This document shows positions 42,852-50,962 of a DNA stretch of 64,000 nucleotides, piece by piece (the stretch's first letter is position 1; every line of letters starts with the position of its first letter). The stretch spans positions 1 to 64,000 of the forward strand of contig DJYG01000035.1 in assembly GCA_002450015.1 (NCBI GenBank), written 5' to 3'. This DNA is from Cyanobacteria bacterium UBA6984 (GTDB lineage: Bacteria; Cyanobacteriota; Vampirovibrionia; Gastranaerophilales; Gastranaerophilaceae). The notes under the pieces are model-generated. The model was not told the DNA's origin. It made no database searches and was given only the letters and a program-made list of their open reading frames with translations. The position numbers and the translations under genes were made by a program.

Positions 42852-43253
42852 ATGAACCAATTTTTATTAAGTAAATACTATGTTCTAAACGTATTATCAT
42901 ATTTTTCATTATTGGGAAATATTATGTATGTATTTGCATTTTTAATAATTAGAATTAAAACATCAAAATTCTGTATAGATGATTTTTCTTGTAATTTAAT
43001 GCAATATACTTCATTTTCATTCAAGTATTATTTTTGGTTTTGCATTTTATTATTAATTTTTATTTTGGGAACTTTAATAGAATTGCTCTTAATAAAATTA
43101 AGAGTAACAAAACCAATATTATCAATAAATACAAATATATTAAAAAAAATAATTTATATATTTTCTCTTTTATTAGTACCTATTAGTTTTGCTTATTTAA
43201 TTTTTATATTTTTGATTATTTATGCGATATTTGATACGATTAATAATATGTAA
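42852..43253 (+). CDS. four-helix membrane protein, putative immunity (cassette I2)
   Basis: A 133-residue hydrophobic protein with four to five helices, divergent from T2 and running into the truncated T3 copy. It is the likely relative of the 41734 product. Its opposite orientation would let it be expressed independently of the phage operon, as an antidote must be. Function inferred from context. Confidence 0.5.
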   Translation: MNQFLLSKYYVLNVLSYFSLLGNIMYVFAFLIIRIKTSKFCIDDFSCNLMQYTSFSFKYYFWFCILLLIFILGTLIELLLIKLRVTKPILSINTNILKKIIYIFSLLLVPISFAYLIFIFLIIYAIFDTINNM

Positions 43254-43407
43254 ATCAGCCTGCATAAAAGTATGTTTAAAAGCATCCGCTTCATTATTCC
43301 AAGTGTCATGTTCACCTTTCCCAATTTCAAAACCATATATTTTTTGATATTTTTTAGTTTTTGCGTATATTTCATTGTTATATTGTTTTATAAAATTATT
43401 ATTGTAA
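43254..43407 (-). pseudogene. truncated third copy of the DUF6973-like gene (T3 remnant)
   Basis: This DNA is nearly identical to the first 150 bp of T1 (41550-41700): it encodes the YNNEIYAKTKKYQKIYGFE start and stops after the AFKHTFMQAD region. The start codon reads ATA instead of ATG, and the rest of the gene is missing. It overlaps the end of the GNAT gene at 43399. Confidence 0.85.
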
Positions 43408-43926
43408 CTTATATTTATTTTTTATAACAGAGTATATTAAAATATCCTGTGGCTTGCCGTTCTTCATTGTTTCAGATTTTAATTCTGCTTCAAATTTCAT
43501 ACCCGCAGTTTTGAGTATTGCGGCTGTTTTAAAATTTTCTTTGAAAATTTTTGCTTTTAACTTTTTAAAACCGTATTTTTTGAAACAATATCGAATAAAT
43601 TTTTTTGCGGATTTTTTTGTAAATGCACCCCAATATTCAGGTTTAAAGCAAGTTGTTATTTCTGCAGAGTGTAATTTATTTTTATTTCCTATAATGTTTT
43701 CTAAAAATACAAAACCGGCAAATTGTTCGCTATCAAGTATTACCCAAAAAAAAGGATTACATTTTTCTACGGTTTTTATAATTTCATCAAGCAAATTATT
43801 GTCTGAGTAATCATCATTTAGGTATCTGTCAAATTTTTTGTAAAGATAGTATATATCTTCTAAAAATCCAATATTCTTATATAATTTTTTTTCTCTGTTT
43901 ATTTTTAATTTTACAAATTTAATCAT
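43399..43926 (-). CDS. phage-associated GNAT acetyltransferase
   Basis: A 175-residue GNAT-fold protein: FAGFVFLENI is the central strand, SAEITTCFKPEYWGAFTKKS the acetyl-CoA region, and AAILKTAGMKFEAELKS the C-terminal helix-strand typical of RimJ-like members. AAGGAAA precedes the ATG. Similar genes are common in gut phages, with unknown substrates. Confidence 0.72.
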   Translation of the reverse strand: MIKFVKLKINREKKLYKNIGFLEDIYYLYKKFDRYLNDDYSDNNLLDEIIKTVEKCNPFFWVILDSEQFAGFVFLENIIGNKNKLHSAEITTCFKPEYWGAFTKKSAKKFIRYCFKKYGFKKLKAKIFKENFKTAAILKTAGMKFEAELKSETMKNGKPQDILIYSVIKNKYKLQ

Positions 43927-43929
43927 TTC

Positions 43930-43958
43930 TTGACTTTTTCCTTATCTAAATATAGAAT
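43930..43958 (+). promoter_or_regulatory. promoter of the 43986 gene
   Basis: TTGACT (43930-43935), 17 nt, TAGAAT (43953-43958). It reads opposite to the prophage operon, giving the membrane gene independent expression. Confidence 0.75.
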
Positions 43959-43985
43959 TAAACCTATAAAGAACAGGAGGTTAAA

Positions 43986-44447
43986 ATGGCAAATGAAGAT
44001 TTAATTATGGCGCAATACAAACTGTATTCCGAATCAAAGGAAAAGTTTATTGATAGGGCTTTTACAACAAATAAATTTTATATGATTTTTGTAGTTATTC
44101 TTATATTGCTTGTATTTATGTCTAATGGTCTTTCATTTGGCAGATTAACAGCTCCGTCTTTATTTGCTGTTATTGGTATTATCTGTTGCTCATTATGGTG
44201 GTTGAATATGGATTCTTATAACAGTCTTATTAAAATCAAATTTTCAAAAGTTCTTGAAGAAATTGAAAAACAATTACCAGTTCAACCATACGCTATGGAA
44301 TATAAAGCATTACAAGATTTTCGCAATAACAAAAAAGGTTTTGTTTTTAGTGATATTCAAAAAGTTTTTGCAGTGTTTAGCTTTTTAATTTTCTTTATTA
44401 TGTTATTAATGGAAATTATTCCAAGCTGTATTAGCTGCGGATTATAG
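43986..44447 (+). CDS. RipA-like small membrane protein (prophage moron)
   Basis: This 153-residue protein has two N-terminal membrane helices and one C-terminal helix. A conserved-looking middle (WWLNMDSYNSLIKIKFSKVL, then EKQLPVQPY) resembles the RipA octameric membrane family. It has its own promoter and an AGGAGG site and runs against the surrounding phage genes. That is typical of a lysogenic-conversion or exclusion gene. The role is inferred. Confidence 0.6.
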   Translation: MANEDLIMAQYKLYSESKEKFIDRAFTTNKFYMIFVVILILLVFMSNGLSFGRLTAPSLFAVIGIICCSLWWLNMDSYNSLIKIKFSKVLEEIEKQLPVQPYAMEYKALQDFRNNKKGFVFSDIQKVFAVFSFLIFFIMLLMEIIPSCISCGL

Positions 44448-44799
44448 TTTCACAATACTCAAATTTTACAAAAGCATTATCAGTAGAAAAAACTTCTATG
44501 TCACCACGTAGAAGTTTTTCTCTTGTTAAATTGTCTAATCCTATGAGTGCTTCTGCTTGTATTCCATTTATATAGCTTATTGTATTATTTTGTTTGTTGA
44601 ATTTTTTAAAAACGGTATTTTTTCCAAAAATTTCATTTTTAGGTACTAATTTTAAATTATGGATTTTTTTTCGTTCAAATTTTGTAGATACTTTTTTAAA
44701 CGCATCTTTAATTTCTTCTTTCATTTTAATTTTAATAAGTTCATCAATACTTTTGCCTGATAAAAGTGCATCTTCTATAATGTTTCTGTTATTTTTCAT
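44431..44799 (-). CDS. unknown prophage protein
   Basis: This 122-residue protein has a helical N-terminus (ALLSGKSIDELIKIKMKEEI) and a mixed C-terminal half. It overlaps the end of the RipA-like gene on the other strand and lies 9 nt after the small terminase gene. No family recognised. Confidence 0.6.
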   Translation of the reverse strand: MKNNRNIIEDALLSGKSIDELIKIKMKEEIKDAFKKVSTKFERKKIHNLKLVPKNEIFGKNTVFKKFNKQNNTISYINGIQAEALIGLDNLTREKLLRGDIEVFSTDNAFVKFEYCETIIRS

Positions 44800-44808
44800 A
44801 ATATCTCC

Positions 44809-45237
44809 TTATATTTTTTTATCGTTTAAGTTGCTTATAGTAATAATTTTTGCTTCAAGGTGAGAATTTTGTTCGTCTTTATTAAACAGGTATTTACAGA
44901 GGCTATCAAGAGCTTTTAGAGCTGCCGAAGTATCTCGTAATTTTTTTTTGCCTGTTAAATTTCCTTCTTTGTCTAAAATATCTTCTTCTTCAAGAGAAAA
45001 TTCTGCTATTTGCAGTAGCTTCTTTACAACATATCCTTTCTGTACGTGCAAAGTTTGTATCTGATTATTTAGTTGTAAATTTAATTCACGGATAATCGAA
45101 TTTTTAGAAAGTAAAATTTCTGCAGTTTTTTTTAGATTTTTATCTTTATATCCTGCATTTTTTGCTGCTGTTTCACCATCAAGATTTTTCAAATATTCCG
45201 TGACAAATTTTTTTTGTTGTGCTGTTAATTTTTCCAT
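44809..45237 (-). CDS. terS: phage terminase small subunit
   Basis: This 142-residue protein starts LTAQQKKFVTEYLKNLDGETAAKNAGY, the characteristic helix-turn-helix start of the Terminase_2 family. LLSKNSIIRELNLQL and a C-terminal ALKALDSL segment follow. It recognises the packaging site on phage DNA. Confidence 0.88.
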   Translation of the reverse strand: MEKLTAQQKKFVTEYLKNLDGETAAKNAGYKDKNLKKTAEILLSKNSIIRELNLQLNNQIQTLHVQKGYVVKKLLQIAEFSLEEEDILDKEGNLTGKKKLRDTSAALKALDSLCKYLFNKDEQNSHLEAKIITISNLNDKKI

Positions 45238-45360
45238 AATGTTAAGAGTTCTTAATATATTTGCCAGTGATAAATAAGCATATTATTATAATTATGCTAT
45301 TTATATTTCGGCTAGTGTAAAATCTATTAGTAGGCAAAACTTTCAGTTTAGCCTATTTTT

Positions 45361-46002
45361 TTAGTTTCGTTTTAATATAATTTGAGGGGTTTGTTGCGCA
45401 TCTATGCATAGTTTTGAACGCATTGTTGCAAGATTTTCTTTATACATATTCATCCAGTATGCAAATTTGCTATATTGCGGATTTGCTTTTATTTTCATAC
45501 AAGTCCCATAAACCAATAATGGCTCTACAAAAGGCTCTGGTATTAAAGATATATCCGTTTCCGTTTCAAGTCTTGATTTTTCATTATTTTGAGCATCTTT
45601 TACAAAGTTGTTAGTATAATAAATTATGTCAATTGTTTTTTCTCTGTCATATATAGGTAATAAAAGTTTATCATTTAGAACACTATATTGCGCTAAATGT
45701 TTGTTTTCAGAAAATAAAAATTGTTCATAATTTGGAGTATAGAATAATTTTTTATTATCAATACTCAAAGTATTAATTTTACCGTTTACTGTATTTAAAA
45801 TTTCAGATGTTTTTGCCGGCAGTGTAATGGATTGTTTTCTTAACAAAAAATTCCAATTGTCAAACGTACAAATCTCTGCATTTATTATATTTAAAATGTT
45901 TTTAATTTTAAGATGATCGTTTTTTACAAGGTCTTCAAATTTACTTACTTTTTTGTAATTTAATTCTACCAAGCATTTATTAATAATTTCAAGATAGTTC
46001 AT
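45361..46002 (-). CDS. head-tail adaptor-like phage protein
   Basis: This 213-residue protein begins NYLEIINKCLVELNYKKVS and continues NIINAEICTFDNWNFLLRK. That pattern, with a C-terminal helix rich in aromatic residues, is typical of P22 gp4- or tail-tube-A-like adaptors that extend the portal. Position between scaffold and terminase genes agrees. The assignment is by pattern only. Confidence 0.6.
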   Translation of the reverse strand: MNYLEIINKCLVELNYKKVSKFEDLVKNDHLKIKNILNIINAEICTFDNWNFLLRKQSITLPAKTSEILNTVNGKINTLSIDNKKLFYTPNYEQFLFSENKHLAQYSVLNDKLLLPIYDREKTIDIIYYTNNFVKDAQNNEKSRLETETDISLIPEPFVEPLLVYGTCMKIKANPQYSKFAYWMNMYKENLATMRSKLCIDAQQTPQIILKRN

Positions 46003-46023
46003 ATTTTTCCTTTCTGTATTAAA

Positions 46024-46050
46024 GAAGCGGCAAGGTATTTTACCTTGCCG
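46024..46050. other. hairpin between prophage genes
   Basis: GCGGCAAGGTA pairs with TACCTTGCCGC over a TTT loop, between the scaffold and adaptor genes. Confidence 0.7.
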
Positions 46051-46059
46051 CAGATAGTG

Positions 46060-46746
46060 CTACTTTATAAGTCCTTTTTTTAACTGTTCCATAATTTGAC
46101 TTTCATTTTTTAAGAATTCAGCACTTGTCATTTTTCCGATTTGCTCACGCGTAAATGGAAGAGTATTCTTTTCGCCGCCTTTTGATTTTTGAGCATTTGC
46201 TTGTAGGCGCTGCTTAGCTGCGGAATTTGATTTTTCCAAATTTTCATCGTGCGCTGCTTTCTTTAAGTATCTTTCTATTGCTGATTTTTCAACTTGTTCA
46301 ACAATTTTTGCGATTTTAGAAAGCTCATCTTTGTCAAATTGAACTTGCTCATTTTTTAAATAATTTAAAATCTCCGAACGTCCATCTGATGTGAAAAAAT
46401 CAGGTTTTTCTTTTTCAAATTCTTTTAAAGCCGAATTATTATCAAAGTTTGTTTTAGGTTTATCTTCCGGCATTGGGTGTTGTACATTATTTTCAAGTGC
46501 CGTCTTGATTATATGATTCAATAAATTTTGTCCTTGCTGCCGGTTAATAAGTCCTGAATTTAAAAGGTTTTGTAATCCGTTCAGGTTGGCTTTTAAATTA
46601 TTTCTCAATCTTTGTTTTTGATCGTCTGTGTTGATTTTAGTATCAAGTTTTTCTTCGATTTGAGCTTTAATATTTGAATTTTGTTCTTTAGCTTGTTCAA
46701 CTTGTTCGGTTGAAGATGTTGTTTGTTCTTGTATTTCTTCTGACAT
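46060..46746 (-). CDS. phage scaffolding protein
   Basis: ATG 46746 follows GAGGAT at the end of the previous gene. The 228-residue acidic, Gln/Lys-rich coiled-coil protein ends in PFTREQIGKMTSAEFLKNES, a segment also present in T1 and T2. Location beside the coat gene, composition and lack of enzymatic motifs fit a P22-like internal scaffold. Confidence 0.72.
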   Translation of the reverse strand: MSEEIQEQTTSSTEQVEQAKEQNSNIKAQIEEKLDTKINTDDQKQRLRNNLKANLNGLQNLLNSGLINRQQGQNLLNHIIKTALENNVQHPMPEDKPKTNFDNNSALKEFEKEKPDFFTSDGRSEILNYLKNEQVQFDKDELSKIAKIVEQVEKSAIERYLKKAAHDENLEKSNSAAKQRLQANAQKSKGGEKNTLPFTREQIGKMTSAEFLKNESQIMEQLKKGLIK

Positions 46747-46750
46747 TTGT

Positions 46751-46993
46751 TTAATCCTCATTTTTTACTTGATTTAGGTATTTTACTGCTTGTTCAATTG
46801 CGTTATCAATAAATTTACTGAAAAGTAAAGCAGCAAAAGGCTTAATAACATTAGGTATTGCTAATTTTTCTATAAGAAATGTTATTGCAATTTGTTTTTT
46901 TTCTTTTCCGGTTGCGGTACTAAGTTTATTTTCAGCATAGTTGACAGCAGAAAAGGCTAAATCCGTAATTGTATTTTTAAAATTTTTTAGCAT
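46751..46993 (-). CDS. holin-like phage protein
   Basis: ATG 46993 has AGGAGA just upstream. The 80-residue product contains AVNYAENKLSTATGKEKKQIA, recalling the LLH-type holin core, with moderately hydrophobic helices after it. It lies between coat and scaffold genes. A role in lysis is plausible but a structural role is not excluded. Confidence 0.5.
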   Translation of the reverse strand: MLKNFKNTITDLAFSAVNYAENKLSTATGKEKKQIAITFLIEKLAIPNVIKPFAALLFSKFIDNAIEQAVKYLNQVKNED

Positions 46994-47006
46994 TGTATCT
47001 CCTATA

Positions 47007-47036
47007 AAAATCGACGCAGAATAATCTGCGTCGGGG
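47007..47036 (-). terminator. hairpin with short T-run before the holin-like gene
   Basis: CGACGCAGA and TCTGCGTCG around a 4-nt loop; on the minus strand it runs into ATTTTTATAGG. It may lower transcription beyond the coat gene. Confidence 0.65.
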
Positions 47037-47074
47037 GTAATGTATTTTACCAATCGGGTAGTTAAATTAAATTA

Positions 47075-48025
47075 TTATTCTCCATCAGAGGTTGTTCCTT
47101 CAGGATTTTCATTTGTATTAGGTTCTTCTGTTGTTGCAAATGGATCTTGTACAACCATTTTTGCTAATGCTTTAGGTTGTACTGTTTTTGCACCATACAA
47201 ATATAAACCTCTTACTAAATCTGAAAATGAATCTTTATCTCTCAAACTTTCAATCCTTGCAAGTTGTGATGCGAATGTTATAGCATCATTTGTTCCTGCC
47301 AAAACATAGAAAAGTCCGGATGTTGAGGTTAAATTTGTACTTACGAGAACATCCATACCTGCAATTCGTCCGATAGCTCCTTCTCTTATTGTTTCGTCAG
47401 CAACGTTATGTGCGCCAATGAACTCCGTGCTTTGTAGCAGGTATGATTCGATTGTGGGATTGATTATAACCCATGGCTTTTTGTTTCCTGTTAGAGCATT
47501 TGCATTTTTTAATTTCATTGCAAGTTCTACAAATTTTGCATATATAGTGCTTTTATCAAGTTCTATGGCTTCTTCTTCAGAGCCTACAATGTTTTCTTCT
47601 CCAACGTCAGAGTGCATCCCAAGTAAAAATGAATCTTGTACTTCTTCTATTGCTCGTCTTGCATTGGAAAGGTGAGCTGTCATAATGTCTTGATTTGCTT
47701 GTGCTTGAGCAACGTCATTAATTTTAAATGCAAAGTATTTCTTTTGGTCAATAGTTAATTCCATTGATGTAGGCTCAAGTTCGCTGTATGACAAACTTTC
47801 ATTGCCTACTGTTGAAATGGTTACATCTGCCGGTGTAATAATTCTTACTTTGTCACCTTGGTTTTGAATGTCGCCTTCGTAGTTGCGGTTAACGCATTGA
47901 AGCATTACGCAGTTTTTTTCAAGTAGAGTGTTAAGTTTTTTACTCCAAATTTCAGGGATAAATGCTGAATAAGAATTTCCTTGTTCAGTTGTTGTTGGGG
48001 TTGTTGCTGATTGATTTTCTGTCAT
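47075..48025 (-). CDS. phage major capsid protein
   Basis: ATG 48025 follows GAAAGGAAAG. The 316-residue HK97-fold coat protein has an N-terminal arm, IPEIWSKKLNTLLEKNCV, GDKVRIITPADVT, the helix ADETIREGAIGRIAGMDVLV, and a C-terminal acidic tail. The pattern is that of P22-like or N4-like coat proteins found in gut phages. Confidence 0.88.
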   Translation of the reverse strand: MTENQSATTPTTTEQGNSYSAFIPEIWSKKLNTLLEKNCVMLQCVNRNYEGDIQNQGDKVRIITPADVTISTVGNESLSYSELEPTSMELTIDQKKYFAFKINDVAQAQANQDIMTAHLSNARRAIEEVQDSFLLGMHSDVGEENIVGSEEEAIELDKSTIYAKFVELAMKLKNANALTGNKKPWVIINPTIESYLLQSTEFIGAHNVADETIREGAIGRIAGMDVLVSTNLTSTSGLFYVLAGTNDAITFASQLARIESLRDKDSFSDLVRGLYLYGAKTVQPKALAKMVVQDPFATTEEPNTNENPEGTTSDGE

Positions 48026-48073
48026 TTTTCTTTCCTTTCTTTTACTTTTGTACACTTATTTTTGAGGGTATGA

Positions 48074-49582
48074 CTAGTCCTCATTAAATATTTCTTTAAA
48101 TTGAATTCCGATTATTGCGGCATTATGTTCAAGTTGGTTACCCTCTACACATATTTGTATTGAATAATTTGCTTCTGAAATTTCTGCTTTAAATTTTGTT
48201 TCAGTGTCTATTGCCCAAATAGCTTCGTTATAATCGTCGCTCCATTCTGTTAGAGAGTTTGCTTCAAGATTTTCTTTGTACCAAATAAGATTATTGTTGT
48301 TATTTGAATATATTTTTTCGACATCATCTCTATTTTCTGCATCAAAATTTTTGAAGACAGAGAATATAAAGTTATTTTCGTGCGCTTCATCTAAAATGAA
48401 ATAAAATTCGTCAATGGTTTTTCTTATTGTCGGATTACCAAGTCCAAGAAATGGTGATTTCCACATGAATTCAATTGGTTCTCCGTCAAAAGAGCTGTTT
48501 ATGTCTTCTTTATATAAATTTCCGTTTGCATCAGCGGTAATTATATATTTTTGATATATGCAGGCTGAAGTTATATCCTGTGGTAAAACTCTTTTATACC
48601 AAGCGTGGTTTACAATATCATTTATCCAGATAGTGTGAAAGTATTGGTCATTTAAATATGGAATAAAATACCAAATTTGATTTTTTGTTTCGTAATTTAG
48701 AACAAAAGTTTCTTTTCTTCTCAGATAATCAAATTTATTAAATTCTTCTTTAATATTTCCCGTAATTTCGCTACCGAGCAGGATTTGATTTAATGCTCCG
48801 ACTTCAAGTGTATAAATTCCTGAAGAATAAAAATATTGTTTATTATTTACCGTAACAGCTCCGTTAGGAGAGTATGCACCTTTGTTTGCAAATGGTATAA
48901 TGCTAAAATTTTCAGGTGATGAACCTGTAAGCAAATAAACATTTTTTTCTTTGTAGATAGCAAGATAATCTTTGTATGTTTTAAGTGCGGTTATGTTGTC
49001 TGTATCTGTATGAAAATTATTTATATAACCGGCATCATTCGCAGTTGAAAAATCATTATATTTTCCGAGTGCGGAAAAATATATCGCAGCTCCGTCAGCT
49101 GCCCAAATTCTGCCTTTGTATATTGCAACCGCATCAGGGTATATTGTTGTACCGTTTACTTGCAAATTGCAATCTATAAATTCATAATTAGCATTCTTTT
49201 TTATATAAAACATTGCATCTCTATCGCCAGCAACAATTGTTCCGTTCAAAAAATTTGCAAATATTATTTTTGAAGAATGCAGAGTTTTATTAAGAAGTAT
49301 AATATTATCATTTTCGTCAAATGCATATATTTTGCCGCTTTCGGTTATAATTAAAATTACAGAACCGGTGTCAGTATTCATTTCGTGTATATATAAAATT
49401 TTTTCATTTTCAGGTACTGTGCCAATTTTAATGTTGCCTTTTTGTCTTATTATTCCTTTATTTTGGTATATTTCTACGTTTTTTGAATCAGTCCAAAATA
49501 TTTTTTTTGTATTTAATCCCAATTCTGTTTTTGTTGAAGCTTGATTTATCCCGCCGGATAAGTCATAATAAAAATTTTGCAT
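48074..49582 (-). CDS. stopper / DNA-stabilisation beta-propeller-like phage protein
   Basis: This 502-residue, beta-rich protein has repeated strand pairs (GKIYAFDENDNIILL, GRIWAADGAAIYFS, KNVYLLTGSSPENFS). Such a propeller layout is seen in P22 gp10-like and other podovirus stabilisation proteins, which bind below the portal after packaging. Assignment by fold pattern and position upstream of the coat gene. Confidence 0.65.
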   Translation of the reverse strand: MQNFYYDLSGGINQASTKTELGLNTKKIFWTDSKNVEIYQNKGIIRQKGNIKIGTVPENEKILYIHEMNTDTGSVILIITESGKIYAFDENDNIILLNKTLHSSKIIFANFLNGTIVAGDRDAMFYIKKNANYEFIDCNLQVNGTTIYPDAVAIYKGRIWAADGAAIYFSALGKYNDFSTANDAGYINNFHTDTDNITALKTYKDYLAIYKEKNVYLLTGSSPENFSIIPFANKGAYSPNGAVTVNNKQYFYSSGIYTLEVGALNQILLGSEITGNIKEEFNKFDYLRRKETFVLNYETKNQIWYFIPYLNDQYFHTIWINDIVNHAWYKRVLPQDITSACIYQKYIITADANGNLYKEDINSSFDGEPIEFMWKSPFLGLGNPTIRKTIDEFYFILDEAHENNFIFSVFKNFDAENRDDVEKIYSNNNNNLIWYKENLEANSLTEWSDDYNEAIWAIDTETKFKAEISEANYSIQICVEGNQLEHNAAIIGIQFKEIFNED

Positions 49583-49583
49583 T

Positions 49584-50075
49584 TTATTCTCCTTTTTGCA
49601 AATACCATTTAATTTTTGTACGTATAAAATTCCCTACTTCATCTTGTTCAACCCATGAATATGGCGGTAAAAAAATTAAATCTATTTTGCCTGCACTTGT
49701 TGTATTTGGGTGAGTTTTTCCAAATTCATAATGAGTTAAAACAGTTGTTTTTGTTACAGGTATATTAAATTTTTTTGAAAGTTTTGCGCAAAATTGCATT
49801 GCGGATTCAAATTGAATTTTTGTAATTGGGTAATTACCAATTTCATATTTATTTTTAAATCCCATCATTCCACATAATGAAACACCTATTGAACCTGTGT
49901 TTCCGCCACCGGTGTGTGCTGCATATTCTCCGTCTAAACAATTTTCATTTGCTTCAGGTTTAAATGTGCCAAGATGTATTTTCCCCATGTTATCTACAAG
50001 ATAGTGATAACAATCTTTATCATGGCTATTAGGAACAGCACCACCGGCTGTCCAATGAATAATAATTCGTTTCAT
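49584..50075 (-). CDS. N-acetylmuramoyl-L-alanine amidase (endolysin)
   Basis: This 163-residue Amidase_2/PGRP domain has IIHWTAGG (zinc His), AAHTGGGNTGSIGVSLCG, and VLTHYEFGKTHPNTTSAGKID (second zinc His and catalytic Lys). It cuts the peptide from the glycan strand of peptidoglycan for phage lysis. No signal peptide, so export would need a holin. Confidence 0.92.
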   Translation of the reverse strand: MKRIIIHWTAGGAVPNSHDKDCYHYLVDNMGKIHLGTFKPEANENCLDGEYAAHTGGGNTGSIGVSLCGMMGFKNKYEIGNYPITKIQFESAMQFCAKLSKKFNIPVTKTTVLTHYEFGKTHPNTTSAGKIDLIFLPPYSWVEQDEVGNFIRTKIKWYLQKGE

Positions 50076-50089
50076 AACTAATTAATCCT

Positions 50090-50284
50090 TTATTTTTTTT
50101 CGTATTTTCGTACATACGTAGCAATTAGTGCCAGTCGATTTCGTGCGCACAGTTTATACATAAGCCTTTCTACATACGTTTCTACAGTTCTGGCTGAAAT
50201 ATTTAAACATTCAGAAATTTCTTTATATTCGTAGCCTTCACACAGCAGTTTTATAACTGCTTTTTCCTGTTTACTTATTACCAT
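50090..50284 (-). CDS. LuxR-type helix-turn-helix protein without receiver
   Basis: A 64-residue protein that is almost only a GerE/LuxR HTH: LLCEGYEYKEISECLNISAR and TVETYVERLMYKL. GGAAG precedes the ATG. Single-domain members occur as phage late regulators. Its place at the head of the lysis and structural genes suits that role. Confidence 0.85.
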   Translation of the reverse strand: MVISKQEKAVIKLLCEGYEYKEISECLNISARTVETYVERLMYKLCARNRLALIATYVRKYEKK

Positions 50285-50368
50285 TTATACTTCCTTAATT
50301 TTCAGCTATTATTTATATGCTACATTGAAAATTCGTAAAAATTTCTATATATTCACCTTTTTGACAGT

Positions 50369-50827
50369 TTAAACGTTATTGTCAAACAAACCTAGTTTCA
50401 TTGAACTTAAATTTGAATAGCATTTCTTTTTACGTCCGTACTCGTTGTAGTTTAAATAAAATTTTCCGTAGGCTTTAGCAAAGGAATTATCGTATGTGAT
50501 TTTTTCTTTTAAAATATCTTTTTGATATTTTTCAAAAAATTTTCTTGCTTTTTTATTTGTAATTCTATAAACAGAAATTTTATTAAGTTTATCAATTTTA
50601 GTTAATTGCAAAACTGTGTGTCCGCATACCGGACAAGTTTCCATATAATCTAATTCTTTTATTGTAAATTCTTCATCAGGTATGAGTTCAAAAGTTTTGC
50701 ATTCTCTCAATCCACCGCAGCATTGTATGTATCCCATAATTGCACAGTATCTCCCATAATTAATTTGAAAAACAGCTTTACCTGCTAGGGTGTGAGCCTT
50801 ACTCAAATTTATGTGATTATTATACAT
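50369..50827 (-). CDS. unknown prophage protein with Cys pairs
   Basis: This 152-residue basic protein has a CPVCGH motif and a second Cys pair (IQCCGGLREC), suggesting a zinc knuckle. A TAAAAT box lies 5 nt before the ATG and no ribosome site is evident. It is the first gene of the right-to-left prophage operon. It may be a small DNA-binding or regulatory protein. Confidence 0.6.
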   Translation of the reverse strand: MYNNHINLSKAHTLAGKAVFQINYGRYCAIMGYIQCCGGLRECKTFELIPDEEFTIKELDYMETCPVCGHTVLQLTKIDKLNKISVYRITNKKARKFFEKYQKDILKEKITYDNSFAKAYGKFYLNYNEYGRKKKCYSNLSSMKLGLFDNNV

Positions 50828-50845
50828 TTTTTATTTTAAAAAAAA

Positions 50846-50907
50846 GTCCGTTTTATTACGTACGGGATAGTACGTACGTGATTTTACGTACGGGATATCA
50901 CGGACAT
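50846..50907. promoter_or_regulatory. three 14-bp iterons at the prophage edge
   Basis: TACGTACGGGATAG (50857), TACGTACGTGATTT (50871) and TACGTACGGGATAT (50885) follow each other at exactly 14-bp steps. They are framed by GTCCGT (50846-50851) and ACGGAC. The array lies between the divergent genes at 50827 and 50963. It may be an operator cluster for a phage repressor. Confidence 0.75.
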
Positions 50908-50928
50908 GGATTAAAAAAAATTTTGTGA

Positions 50929-50934
50929 TATAAT
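50929..50934 (+). promoter_or_regulatory. -10 box for the 50963 gene
   Basis: TATAAT with an upstream TG (extended -10), about 29 nt before the start codon. Confidence 0.55.
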
Positions 50935-50962
50935 CAATGATAACAATGTTTTGGAGGTATTT

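Noticed and set aside
50857..50898. Three short direct repeats considered as a CRISPR fragment
   Set aside because: The units abut at 14-bp steps with no spacer-sized gaps and no cas genes nearby; they fit iterons or operators.
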